A stretch of DNA of 64,000 bases. Source: Phycomyces blakesleeanus NRRL 1555(-) (Eukaryota > Mucoromycota > Mucoromycetes > Mucorales > Phycomycetaceae). The stretch spans positions 497,757-561,756 of the forward strand of contig NW_017265151.1 in the NCBI RefSeq assembly GCF_001638985.1, read 5' to 3'. Shown here piece by piece: positions 1 to 11,300 of this stretch. A program made the position numbers and the translations under genes. Position 1 is the first letter of the stretch; each line of letters starts with the position of its first letter. Below the pieces are notes generated by a model that saw only the letters and a program-made list of their open reading frames with translations, did no database searches and was not told where the DNA came from.

Positions 1-1323
1 TTGATAATACCGCCTTTACTTCTATACTGCTCAGTTAGTCCTTTGTGTGTCCATATAGACTGGAAAACGTGTCAAGGTGCAACAAGTCTTTCTTCTAATC
101 TTGTCAGGTCGTCTAGACAAACGACATGATCAGGAAAGTGGAGACCATTAGAGAGAGCAAGAGTTGGAAGTGTTTTTTTCTTAAGTGATGTTATACAGGT
201 AGAACATAGTGGAATATTGTCTATAATATCTTCACCAACGAAAGTGCTTGGTATCTTATGATTGTCAATTGCCCAAAAGGTTTTTTCAACAATATCTTCT
301 GAACAACCCCAATTGCCTGTAAGAGCGGTTCTTTTTACTGAAGATATATCTTTTTGAAAGAAAAGGCCTTCACAATATCCGCATATGCATGTAGGATCCT
401 TTCTGATTATTGATTCATACTTTCTTTGTATACTACTCCAATTATTTGTGCCAACGTCATTCAGTCTATGCCTTCTTACTACTCACTCATTCTCTTCAAC
501 AGCTCTACTTTGTCTACTATACCTATACTCACGCATATATTCTGCTCGAGAATTATGGTTCTCCTCTTCTGTCTCTGCCGCTTCTGTCTCCACTACTTCT
601 GTTCCCACTATTTCTGTTCCCACTACTTCTGCTTGAATTACTTGTGCTCTTACTACTTCTGCCTGAACTACTTCTATTTCAGCTGTAAGTGGGCATCTGC
701 GTCGATACTCCCACATATAATCTGCACGAGAATTACTAATATTCTCTGCTTCTACTGTCTCAACTACTTTTATTTCAGTTATTTGTTGGTGCCTGCGTCA
801 ATATTCTCGCATATATTCTGCACGAGAAGTATTAATATTCTCCACTTCTACTGTTGGTATCACTTTCATCTCCACAGTTTGCAGGCAATTCTGCCAATAC
901 TCTCGCATATACTCTGCTTGAGACATTGAATTCCGTTGTTGTGTTTCTGTTTCTGATGTTTCTATTTGCAATGATTGCCAACAATTATGCTGGTATTCTC
1001 TCATGTATCTTTGTCTTCTTTCAGCCCTTTCTTCAGGGGTAACAGTGTGTCTAGGCATTTTGTACTTTATAATAATATAATATAAGAGTAAAAGTAAGAG
1101 TAAGAAGAAAGTATAATATGCTTAGTAAGCTATAAAGAAGAGTCAAGAGCGTCATGTGGTTAAAGTGTTTACATTTTTACTAGTAAAATTCTTACAAACT
1201 TTCACTGTTTAAAATTGTAACAAACTCCGCATATAAAATTGTTACAAAATCATTGTTTACATTATTATGGATTTCTCCATTTTTCTTAGGCTTTCTAACT
1301 CTGTAAACTCCATATAGAGCGCC
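1..1323 (-). mobile_element. Partial Helentron, 5' part, minus strand, cut by the window edge
   Basis: This segment is the reverse complement of 5312-6634: position p here pairs with 6635-p. It contains the minus-strand start of the same Rep/helicase gene (ATG at 1058, protein beginning MPRHTVTPEERAERR) and ends at 1312-1323 in ATATAGAGCGCC, a one-mismatch version of the 12 bp terminal repeat of the Helentron at 5312. The N-terminal protein is made of short repeated arginine/tyrosine-rich units of the type EYMREY, seen at the start of many Helentron proteins. It carries the same three in-frame TGA codons as the other copy, so it is a pseudogene. The two elements lie head-to-head with about 4 kb between them. 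The rest of this copy, if it exists, lies to the left of the window. It could instead be a partial inverted duplication. Confidence 0.85.
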
Positions 1324-2640
1324 AAAAAGAGGAAATTAAAACAAAATAATAAAATAAAAGAGAAGGGTCAATCTTCCATGAAGACTTGACAGAAAAATAA
1401 ATAAAACAGAAGAAATTTCACAAAGAGAGATCAGAATAATAGGCAGTGTCTTGAAGAAAACTTTGTATTAGAAAAGTTTGGCAGCTGTCTATTAATTGAT
1501 TTCAGAGAGATATTTATACTACTTTATATATAAAATATATAGCAAAAAGTAGGCTAAATAAAACTCAATGAGATAGTTGTGAATAAAATTAAAAAGAAGA
1601 ATATATGAAGTTATAATACATAACTACAAGAAAAGAAAAATATCAGAAAGAAGTATGTTATAAATAAAGAAAAAAACTATTCAGTTAACAATTTTGGTAT
1701 AGTAGTGTTTTAGAGAAAGTATCACATTTAGTGCGTAGAAATAAAAATAAAAAGAAAAGAGAGAAAACAATTTTGAGAAAAATAACGAAAAAAAGATTTT
1801 AATTTTCACAAAATTGGTTTTTGGAGAAAGGTGATTTTGTGAAAATGAAAGAAAAAAATTAAAATTAAAATTAAAATTCTGAAAAAAAATTAAAAAGGAG
1901 TTTTCAAAAAAAAATGTCTGAACTGAGTAGAATATAGTTTTTGGATTGAGACTGACAACATTACCACACGACGTGTCAAAATTGATGTGTGTAGTACTTT
2001 GTTATGTGTATGGTGTGTAAAAGAAAAGCAAGATGAGAGTAATAATAAGAATTGAATTCTGTAATGAGATAGGGTTATTTAAATTAGGGAACAATTGTAT
2101 AAAAACATAAAATAAGTAAGAGAAACTACTTCTGGAAGGAAAAAATGGAAGGAATTTCAGAAAGAAAAAAATATTTAGAACTAGCAAAAGGAAATGAATA
2201 ATGCTAATTTAAAATAAACTAAGTTAAAGATCTTTATTAGCATACTCTGTATATTACATGAAAATGCTAGAGTCAGTTTATTAAACAGATATATATTTTT
2301 TTGCTTTTAATATAGTAATAATGTAATAATAAAAGTATTAATTAGGTAGTCATTTGATCAAATCTTATAATTAAACTGAATCAAAAACATATAATAAACT
2401 GAGTTGATTCAATTCGTGGAGAAGTTATACAGTAATACAAATCATAAAAGATATCAAATTCAGTTTCTAAAATGATAAGCATTACACTGCTTATTATTAC
2501 AGAACTGCTTAAATTTTTTCTTATGAAATATTGTTTTTACTGTATAGCATTTTAGTAATAAACATTTATAACAAATATAACTATCTAATATTATCTATTT
2601 TTTTATTTTTATACTTTTAATTCTTTCACTTTTATATAAT
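1324..2640. other. AT-rich intergenic spacer, no gene seen
   Basis: I see no coding sequence here. The stretch is strongly AT-rich with A-runs. The one structure is a perfect 12 bp inverted repeat, TTTTCACAAAAT at 1803-1814 against its complement at 1834-1845, with a 19 nt loop. It lies between the head-to-head Helentron end and the Harbinger fragment. Confidence 0.6.
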
Positions 2641-3427
2641 CTTCAAAATGAATAACACCAACACCAACAACTATAATGAAAATAACAATCATGTTTACAA
2701 TGATGATCATGAAGCAAATGTCAAGAGTGAGATTACAATCATACATAAAAAGCTTTACAAAACTTTCCAACATAGCTATGATTTTGAAATTAATGAATAT
2801 ACTCTGTTCAGAGCTTGAGATTTCTCACATGACACAAATGAGAGAACATGCTTTGTTTATGTTCACGCTTTTCTCTCAAGTTTATATTACAACAAAGCTG
2901 GTTAAGAGTTCTTGAGCCACAGACAAATTCTAGTACACTTGCTACTTGTGATCACTACTTCATTTCGTAGAACAATGTGGTATCCACAACAACTTGAATG
3001 GAGATATGAACCATTGGTAGACCTATCGTCACTCTTACCTTCACAATGGAACTGGTGTCAACAGCTTCCAGGCTCATTACAGAGTCAACAGAGAGACATT
3101 TAATATAATTGTAAATGTTCTCAAAGAAGACTCTGAGTATAAGACATCAGAAGAAAGAAACGAGGTTAGCCATTCTTTGTGAAAACAGGTTGCTGTTGTG
3201 CTTTGGCATCTCAGTAATATGCACTTTGGGTACAGAATGGCTTCAGAACTTCTCAGTGTCAGTCAAGAATCCTACAACTGGTTTACAAATGGATTTGTAA
3301 ATAGTATCATCCAAAGCTTTATGAAGACCGCAATAAGATGGCCAAAAACACTTCAGGAAAGCCAGAAAATTATGGAGAGATTTGCAGTTCCTTCAGTCTG
3401 GTCAGAACATCAGTATTTGAACAACTA
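2641..3427 (+). pseudogene. PIF/Harbinger nuclease, N-terminal fragment
   Basis: Reading through shifted frames gives a stretch like the helical N-terminal half of HARBI1-type nucleases: VNRETFNIIVNVLKED, then KQVAVVLWHLSNMHFGYRM, then ASELLSVSQESYNWF and AIRWP (about 3070-3370). In that family this region precedes the DDE catalytic domain and holds a helix-turn-helix. At least one in-frame stop lies within it (just before KQVAVV), and upstream pieces from 2648 are frameshifted. Homology stops at 3427 where the solo LTR begins, and no DDE domain follows at 3961, so the gene is truncated. Family assignment rests on the motif order only. Confidence 0.6.
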
Positions 3428-3960
3428 TATTGTAAATGAGTATTGACTACTGCTGTAATTGAGAATAAGTCTGAAGGAAATAATATAAGGCCTCAGCTAT
3501 TCCAGTCAAAGGTGTCTACCGATTACTTTATTATTTAACACACAGGTTTAGCATACATGATAGTGATTATATTTCATATGATGATATCATCATAATATGA
3601 GATACATCAGTGGATTATTATAAGCATAATTATAACTCATAAACACATTTACTTTCAATGTTAATACTTCATTGGGACTACACACATTTATATAATTAAT
3701 CATACATTAATTATCCTAAGATCACGTTGCTCTGATTAAGACTCAGATAGAATCGATTACCTGACCCCAGTCATATAATTTTCCCAATCCAAAAGAATAT
3801 AAATAGCAGTAGTAGTTCAGTGTAGAAACCTGGTTAAACTTTGATATAAAATCCTTTCTCAATAAACAAAACCTACACAAGTTCTCACGAATCTTCATTC
3901 CTAATCTCAAATTTTCAATTCTTCCTCTTAAAAACTTCTTCAACTTCAACCATCACAACA
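3428..3960 (-). repeat. Solo LTR-like repeat, 533 bp, copy 1
   Basis: This 533 bp block is a close reverse-complement match to 41193-41725, which is also 533 bp. On the minus strand it starts TGTTGTGATGG and ends TTTACAATA, where the other copy ends TTTACAACA, so the canonical TG...CA end has decayed to TA. The flanking 5-mers (AACTA and AAGAA) do not form a clean target duplication. The Harbinger fragment ends at its left edge and does not resume on the right. That suggests recombination or deletion at this LTR, not a simple solo insertion. No internal retrotransposon genes are present. Confidence 0.8.
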
Positions 3961-4616
3961 AAGAAAAAAATAGTATTATTGATCAATCTCAATAGACTTG
4001 ACTTAATGTACTTGGATAATCAAACAAGTAAAATATCAATAGCGTTAAATATTAAGAGAATTTGTTGTTAGAAAATAAAACAAAGAAAAATCAATGTTTA
4101 TTAAATACAAGTATTATAATATTTATAGCTTTGCAATTGACTTGTTGAATAATTAAATAAATAAAATTATTGAAAAATATAATAAAAATTTATATAATTA
4201 ACAATCTATTAAATGCGATTTGTTCTTTACTATTATTAAGTGCAAATAAAATAAAATAATTTTTAAGTCATAAACATGAAGATAATTATACTTGCAAAGA
4301 AAATATAATAAAAATAATATTAATTCTAAGTTGATATGTTCAGTTAAATATAATGAGAAAATAAGATAAGATGTATGATTACATAAAGTTATTTTTGACA
4401 GGATGATATCTTTTCGTTATACTTATTGCTGTTTTGCTATACAAATACAAAAATTGCTTTCTATCCAGCCTCAGCTGCCATCAGAAAATAAAAAAAAATA
4501 ATAGAATATAATTTATCTAGAATTACAAAGAATTCTGCAACATCACCGCACTGCTGGACAAAGGAGATTCTGTTTACCGTGGATAATTAAACACATTTTA
4601 TATTAAAAATAATTGT
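3961..4616. other. AT-rich spacer, no gene seen
   Basis: No coding potential, repeat pair or RNA gene recognised. It is a homopolymer-rich AT tract between the solo LTR and the tRNA gene. Confidence 0.55.
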
Positions 4617-4688
4617 GGTTTCGTGATGTAATGGTTAGCATCTGAGATTCTGATTCTCATTATCCGAGTTCAAATCTCGGCGAGACCT
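4617..4688 (+). tRNA. tRNA-Gln, anticodon CTG
   Basis: A full cloverleaf can be drawn. The acceptor GGTTTCG pairs with CGAGACC at 4681-4687, with discriminator T at 4688. The D arm contains GTAATGGTTAGCAT (the internal A-box region), and the anticodon stem TGAGA/TCTCA encloses TTCTGAT. The T arm is CCGAG-TTCAAAT-CTCGG, and TTCAAATC matches the B box. The anticodon CTG and overall sequence resemble eukaryotic tRNA-Gln. A T run at 4688-4693 would terminate RNA polymerase III. There is no intron. This is the only clearly cellular gene in the window. Confidence 0.95.
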
Positions 4689-4694
4689 TTTTTG
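4689..4694 (+). terminator. RNA polymerase III T-run terminator of the tRNA gene
   Basis: A run of six to seven T residues follows the tRNA 3' end directly, as expected for RNA polymerase III termination. Confidence 0.8.
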
Positions 4695-4748
4695 CTTCAA
4701 ACAACAGTTGTTGTGTGTCGCTCCTGATCTGGGTTAATCTTCCTTTTA

Positions 4749-4792
4749 CTGGTTTTATTCATTCAATTGGCACCCATTTCCATCTAATTAGC
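4749..4792 (+). repeat. Orphan terminal fragment of the Tc1/IS630 element family
   Basis: The sequence TA followed by CTGGTTTTATTCATTCAATT and then CACCCATTTCCATCTAATTAG matches the outer 44 bp of the long terminal repeats at 13226 and 18557 with only a few differences. It begins right after a TA, the target of that family, and stops abruptly at GCTGTCAG. It is a solo end or a truncated copy lying 60 bp downstream of the tRNA gene. Confidence 0.85.
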
Positions 4793-4948
4793 TGTCAGAG
4801 TTGATATCGGCAATCAAAATCAGAATGCACAAGCAACCAATAATGATTGGCTTTTAGGGTAAAAGATCTTGTCATTGCCAATTGTTCTTTTGTATATGCT
4901 TTAGATGTTTAAAATAGTGAATATACTTGTAGAAGATATTACTGCACT

Positions 4949-5077
4949 ATGGGAAAAAGTGGTCTTTTTGGTGGTATTTTAGATGGTATTTTAGGAGGTG
5001 ATTTTGGTAAAACCAGCAAAAATAACACTTCTCTTTTTAGAAATATATTTAAATCTCCATTGACTGATGGATGTTAG
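4949..5077 (+). CDS. Possible 42-residue glycine-rich small ORF, unrecognised
   Basis: An ATG-to-TAG frame encodes a 42-residue peptide starting MGKSGLFGGILDGILGG and ending SPLTDGC. The glycine/leucine/isoleucine pattern is not random-looking, and the frame ends 19 bp before a CACTA terminus. No family is recognised, no signal peptide is convincing, and there is no second copy in the window. It may be chance or a remnant of the DNA flanking the transposon. Confidence 0.2.
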   Translation: MGKSGLFGGILDGILGGDFGKTSKNNTSLFRNIFKSPLTDGC

Positions 5078-5095
5078 ATTCTCTTTACAACCCGA

Positions 5096-5311
5096 CACTG
5101 GAAAAATAAAAAAAATACTATAGCTTTAAGTAACGCAAAAGATAGTGGAAATGTCAGGGTTTTTTTTCAGCTCAGCCGTTTTTTTTATTTAAGTTGGGGG
5201 TGTATTTTTGACGTATTCTATTGGTTTAGATAGACAATAAAAAATTCATATTTTTTTGGCTTGCTATAAAATCACATCAAATAAAGTATTTATAGTACTT
5301 GTTTCTTTTTT
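5096..5311 (+). mobile_element. Left end of a type II CACTA element, truncated by the Helentron
   Basis: It starts CACTGGAAAAATA, the terminal sequence of the CACTA elements in this window. From about 5150 it is alignable with the left end and promoter of the element at 54048: ATGTCAGG, a T run, CTCAGC, a T run, AAGTTGG, GGTGTA, TATTCTATTG, then a T-rich stretch before the start codon. In the intact relative this leads to the transposase ATG. Here it stops at the poly-T where the Helentron terminal repeat begins (5312). No continuation is seen on the far side of the Helentron (after 11952), so the CACTA body has been lost. Confidence 0.7.
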
Positions 5312-8300
5312 GGCGTTCTATATGGAGTTTACGGAGTTAGAAAGCCTAAGAAAAAGGGGGAAATCCATAACAATGTAAACAATGATTTTGTAACAATTTT
5401 ATATGCGGAGTTTGTTATAATTTTAAGCAGTGAAAGTTTGTAAGAATTTTACTAGTAAAAATGTAAACACTTTAACCACGTGACGCTTTTGATTCTTCTT
5501 TATAGCTTACTAAGCATATTATACTTTCTTCTTACTCTTACTTTTACTCTTATATTATATTATTATAAAGTACAAAATGCCTAGACACACTGTTACCTCT
5601 GAAGAAAGGGCTGAAAGAAGACAAAGATACAAGAGAGAATACCAGCATAATTGTTGGCAATCATTGCAAATAGAAACATCAGAAACAGAAACACAACAAC
5701 GGAATTCAATGTCTCAAGCAGAGTATATGCGAGAGTATTGGCAGAATTGCCTGCAAACTGTGGAGATGAAAGTGATACCAACAGTAGAAGTAGAGAATAT
5801 TAATACTTCTCGTGCAGAATATATGCGAGAATATTGACGCAGGCACCAACAAATAACTGAAATAGAAGTAGTTGAGACAGTAGAAGCAGAGAATATTAGT
5901 AATTCTCGTGCAGAGTATATGTGGGAGTATCGACGCAGATGCCCACTTACAGCTGAAATAGAAGTAGTTCAGGCAGAAGTAGTAAGAGCACAAGTAATTC
6001 AAGCAGAAGTAGTGGGAACAGAAATAGTGGGAACAGAAGTAGTGGAGACAGAAGCGGCAGAGACAGAAGAGGAGAACCATAATTCTCGAGCAGAATATAT
6101 GCGTGAGTATAGGTATAGTAGACAAAGTAGAGCTGTTGAAGAGAATGAGTGAGTAGTAAGAAGGCATAGACTGAATGACGTTGGCACAAATAATTGGAGT
6201 AGTATACAAAGAAAGTATGAATCAATAATCAGAAAGGATCCTACATGCATATGCGGATATTGTGAAGGCCTTTTCTTTCAAAAAGATATATCTTCAGTAA
6301 AAAGAACCGCTCTTACAGGCAATTGGGGTTGTTCAGAAGATATTGTTGAAAAAACCTTTTGGGCAATTGACAATCATAAGATACCAAGCACTTTCGTTGG
6401 TGAAGATATTATAGACAATATTCCACTATGTTCTACCTGTATAACATCACTTAAGAAAAAAACACTTCCAACTCTTGCTCTCTCTAATGGTCTCCACTTT
6501 CCTGATCATGTCGTTTGTCTAGACGACCTGACAAGATTAGAAGAAAGACTTGTTGCACCTTGACACGTTTTCCAGTCTATATGGACACACAAAGGACTAA
6601 CTGAGCAGTATAGAAGTAAAGGCGGTATTATCAACGTACCTGTTAATGTTGATACAATGGTTTCATTACTTCCTTGTAATCTTGACGACTCAAATACAAT
6701 TCACTTGAGTTTAGCTCGTAGGATGCGTTATATCAAAGACTATATCAGAGGAAATTTAAGTCCTGCTAAAGTTTGGAGAGCAGCACTATTTCTACAGTCA
6801 ACAACACTCTATCAAGAGTATAATATCTCCTTGAGTGATAATTGGGTACAAGAGGTTGCCAATAATGATACTGAAAACGTAGAAGAGGTTGATAGGGTTG
6901 AAGACTTTGAAGGAAATGAAGAAAGTAGTACCGAACACGAATCAATAAACTCTAGTGAGCAGGAAACGGCTATAGTTTCAGATCATGAAGCTCTCAGACT
7001 TTAGCCTGGAGATGGAAGAATCCCTTTGTCTATTTTGACTGATAAAGACAGTGACTTTTAGGCTTTTTCTCAAATCTTCTGTGACCAGCAATTATCTACT
7101 GATACTCTGACTTACTCTTTCCTGACAAAGTCCATTGCAAGGAGATTTGATTGTAGAACAGCACAAAGAGTAGAGTATATACTGTATATGGACAGAAAAA
7201 ATCAAATAATCAGAATGTACCATAACCTAAATACAGTTCTCTGGAAGAAAACAAAACTCTTCAACAATGTACCATACATTGCATCCGACCTCTTAAATAA
7301 TGACAGTATTGATGGATTACTCAGTAAAGACCAGGCTTATAAGACATTTAGTGGTATCCGTTGTACTGCAGAATATTAGAAAAATGAGAAGAAAAATCTT
7401 TTGGCAATAGTTAGACAATTTGGTATCCCAACAATTTTTGTAACTTTATCTGCAGTAGAAGCAAGTTGGCCTGAGCTATTATGCATTTTAAAACTTGTAA
7501 CTGATAGAGTTGCTATTACAGAAGATCAGACAAAGCAAATGACATATGATGAAAAAGCCAAACTGATTCAGCAAGACCCAATAACATGTGCACAATACTT
7601 TGACTACCGATTTAGACAGCTGAAGAAAACATGGAAAGCACCATATGGGCCTTTTGGAAATCATTCCATTAATGAATATTACTTCCAAATAGAATTCCAG
7701 CATAGAGGCTCACCTCATGTTCATATGCTTGTATGGCTTAAGGGCGCTCCCAAGTACGAACCTGACCAATGGACAAACGAATCTGTTCATAAGGATATGA
7801 AAAGAAAAATCTGTAAATTTGTTGATAGTATGATTACTTGTAAGAGACAATGGGGTGAAATACCGCATCATCAACAGGAATATTGCTGTAACGAGAACAC
7901 CTGGAAAGAATTGCTGAAAAGGCAATGTCATATGCACACATTTACTTGCCAAAGAAAAAGAAACAATATTACAATTTGCAGATTTAATATTCCATTTTAT
8001 TCTATGGACAAAACTTGGATATTATGCCCAATAACTGAAAACGAAGGTCTATCAGAAACTATGATTACTAAATTAAAGCAAAATATGACTCGCATCAAAG
8101 GATATCTCCAAGAACATTATGAAGCTCTTCAAACGTCAGCCATGAGTTTTGATGATTTCTTAATAGCTGTTGATATCACATCTATTGATGAATACATACT
8201 GTCTATTTGCAACACTCTTAAAATGAACAAAATCATGATAAAACGACAACCGAATGAAGTCATGATAAATAATTATAACAAAAAAAATTTCAGTATGTTC

Positions 8301-11300
8301 AGATCAAATATGGATATTCAATTCATTCTCGATCCATATGCTTGCTGCGCATATGTAGTTGACTATATAAACAAGGCTGATAGAGGCTTAAGTAAGACGC
8401 TTGAAGAAATTTACAATAAGCACAAAGATGACAGTAGCTCAACATCTTTTAATATGATGAGGTCACTTGCTGCAACCTATTACAATGCTAGTGAGATATC
8501 TGCTCAAGAAGCAGTATACAACTTACTACGAATTCGAATGTCAGAAGCGAGCACAGCTACAGTATTTATACCAACAAGCAGACCAGAAAACTGACTTCAC
8601 ATATTAAAGAAGCAATCCAAACTTGTAGCAATGGATCCCAATTCTACCAGGATTAATTAAGCATTACATTTGTAGGCCCCAAGATTTGAAGAATTTGACC
8701 TTGGCACAGTTTGCTGCTTATTTTGAGTTTTCAAAAAAGCAACCATCAAGAAATACTACAACTAATTATATTGATCACAATGACATAAATGATGATACTT
8801 ATTATGAGCTCATAGAAGACCAAGAAGATCATATTCAACAGAATAATAACAAAAACACGCTTTATGGAGAGCCAGGCCAAGTGTATTGTCTTTTAGAAAA
8901 CCAAGACTACATTAAAAAAAGAACTAAGCCGCATGTCCTACGTTACTACAACTTTAATATTGATCAAGATGCTGACGAGTACTTTCGTTGCTTATTGATG
9001 CTGTTCAAAAGTTGGAGAAATGAAGAAGAAGACCTTTTAAGTATCAACTGCAAGGAAGTTTTTCTAGAGAATTCTGAGACTATTCTGCTAGCAAAAAAAG
9101 AATTTTGTCAGGTTGATGATGATGTACTAGAAGGTTATTTTGAAACGGCTTCACTTGAACATAGTAACATGGATACAGAAAGAGAAGATGAACCCATTGG
9201 AAACACAGATACCCTGGCCCCACCTATTGCTGAAAACGATTTCAGACGTTACACGCTAGATATTGATGACAATGAAGAAGGAGAGTATCACAGAACAACA
9301 GATTTAACAATCGAATTAAATTCAAATGGAGCTACACAGAACAATCGATTAACCTACCTTGAAAAAATCAATATTCCAAAGTGGTTAAATAATACTGAAT
9401 ATCAAGAGCTTTTATCAATGCTGAACTTGCAGCAGAGACAATACTTGTACCATGTTACTGATCATATTCGTAACAGCAACAGCTCTATATCTGATCAACA
9501 ACATACACCATTTTATTATTTTGTAACAGGAGGATCCGGCACTGGAAAAAGTCTATTGATAAAAGCACTTTATCAAAGTCTTGTCCATGAGTTTGACAAA
9601 ACAAGAGAAAGAGATATGAGCACACCATCCATACTTCTTTGTGCTCCAACGGGAAAGGCTGCTTTCAACATATCTGCTCAAACTTTGCACAATGCCTTCC
9701 ATCTTCCTGTCACACAACGTGGAAGAGAAGGTCTTTCCTCACTCTCATCTGACGTCACCCATTCAATGGGTGTTGCACTTGCAGACCTGAAAGTGGTTAT
9801 TATTGACAAAATCAGTATGGTAGGAGAGACACTATTTGGATAGGTTGATCAAAGACTTTGAGATATTTTTGATAGATCAGTTCCTTTTGGTGGAAAATCA
9901 GTTATTGTATTTGGTGACTTCCTACAACTTCCACCAGTTGGGGACACACCACTTTACAGCACCAGCCATGCAAGAGATACAAATCCATTTGTATCCTTAT
10001 TTGGGTACAAGATCTGGGATTTGTTTAAAGTTCATAAATTAACGGAGATAATGCAACAAAGAGACGATGTTCCATTTGCAGTAGCCTTAAACAACATGAC
10101 AATTGGGTCAATGACTGAAGGCGATATTCATATCCTCCAAAGTCGAGTGGCTTCAATAACTCCTGAAGATGCAATGGAAATTAGTACTGGCAGAAGAACA
10201 TTACCTTCAAGCCTTGTAGCTCAAGAAAACAATTTATCTGAAAGCAATAACCAAAAGCCGATATATCTGTTTATCACAAATGCATACGTTCAGCAAACAA
10301 ACCAGCACATACTTACCAGCTTGAATACTGAAGGTGCAATCTCCAAATACTTTGACCGAGTAACTGGACATTGCAGGGATAGCACTGCTATTCAAAGACT
10401 CATACATTCTGCTAATGATCATGCAAAGCAATCCGATGTTCAGGGTCTGATAAAAACGCTTTTGCTAAAAATAAGTGGAAAATATATGATGACTGCAAAC
10501 CTAGATACAGCAGATGGACTTGTCAATGGTGCAACTGGAATCTTGAAGAGGATTGATTATGGCCAAAATATTGTACCAGACAGCACTGCCTCTGAAACAT
10601 CTACTTCTACAGTTTTAAGAAAGCCATTAAGATTGTGGATTAGGTTTGATGATGAAAGAAGTGGGAAGCAGTTGAGGAGACAGCAACAAAGAATTCGATG
10701 TAGTCTTGGGATTTCAGACGATCTGACAATGATAGAACCACACTGTAACATAATTTGCAGAAATATCAAAAGTCAGATACATCTAACCCGTACACAATTC
10801 CCAGTTGTTCCAGCTGAAGCACTCACTGTACACAAGTCACAGGGAGGCACATATAAATCAGTTGTTGTATTTGACCATGGATCACACAGAATGTCTCGAT
10901 CACTCCTATATGTTGCATGTTCTAGAGCTACTTCTGCAGAAGGTTTAAAGTTAATATGCAAGGGTAACAGATTTGTTCTGCTCAGACCAATAGCAGAAGA
11001 TCGAAACAATCAATTGAAAAATGAGCTAATTAGACAGCAGACAATACAGTTGGGATTATCATTTAGCCAACTACAAAAGCAAGAAACAAGTGATTATATA
11101 CAGCTAATTTCACATAATGTGCAAAGCTTGAGGGCACATATAAACCAGATAACCAGCGATCAAGTATACTTAACATATGATATTATTCTTTGCAATGAAA
11201 CTTGGACACTGCCTAATAATGAAGAATATGATATTCCAAACTTCACCATGATATCTCGCATAGATAGCCATTCAACCAATGCACGAGTTTCTGGTTCTTG

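Noticed and set aside
410..929. Plus-strand frames of 83-167 residues over the left Helentron copy
   Set aside because: They are antisense to the EYMREY-repeat coding region and are repeated in mirror image at 5706-6250.
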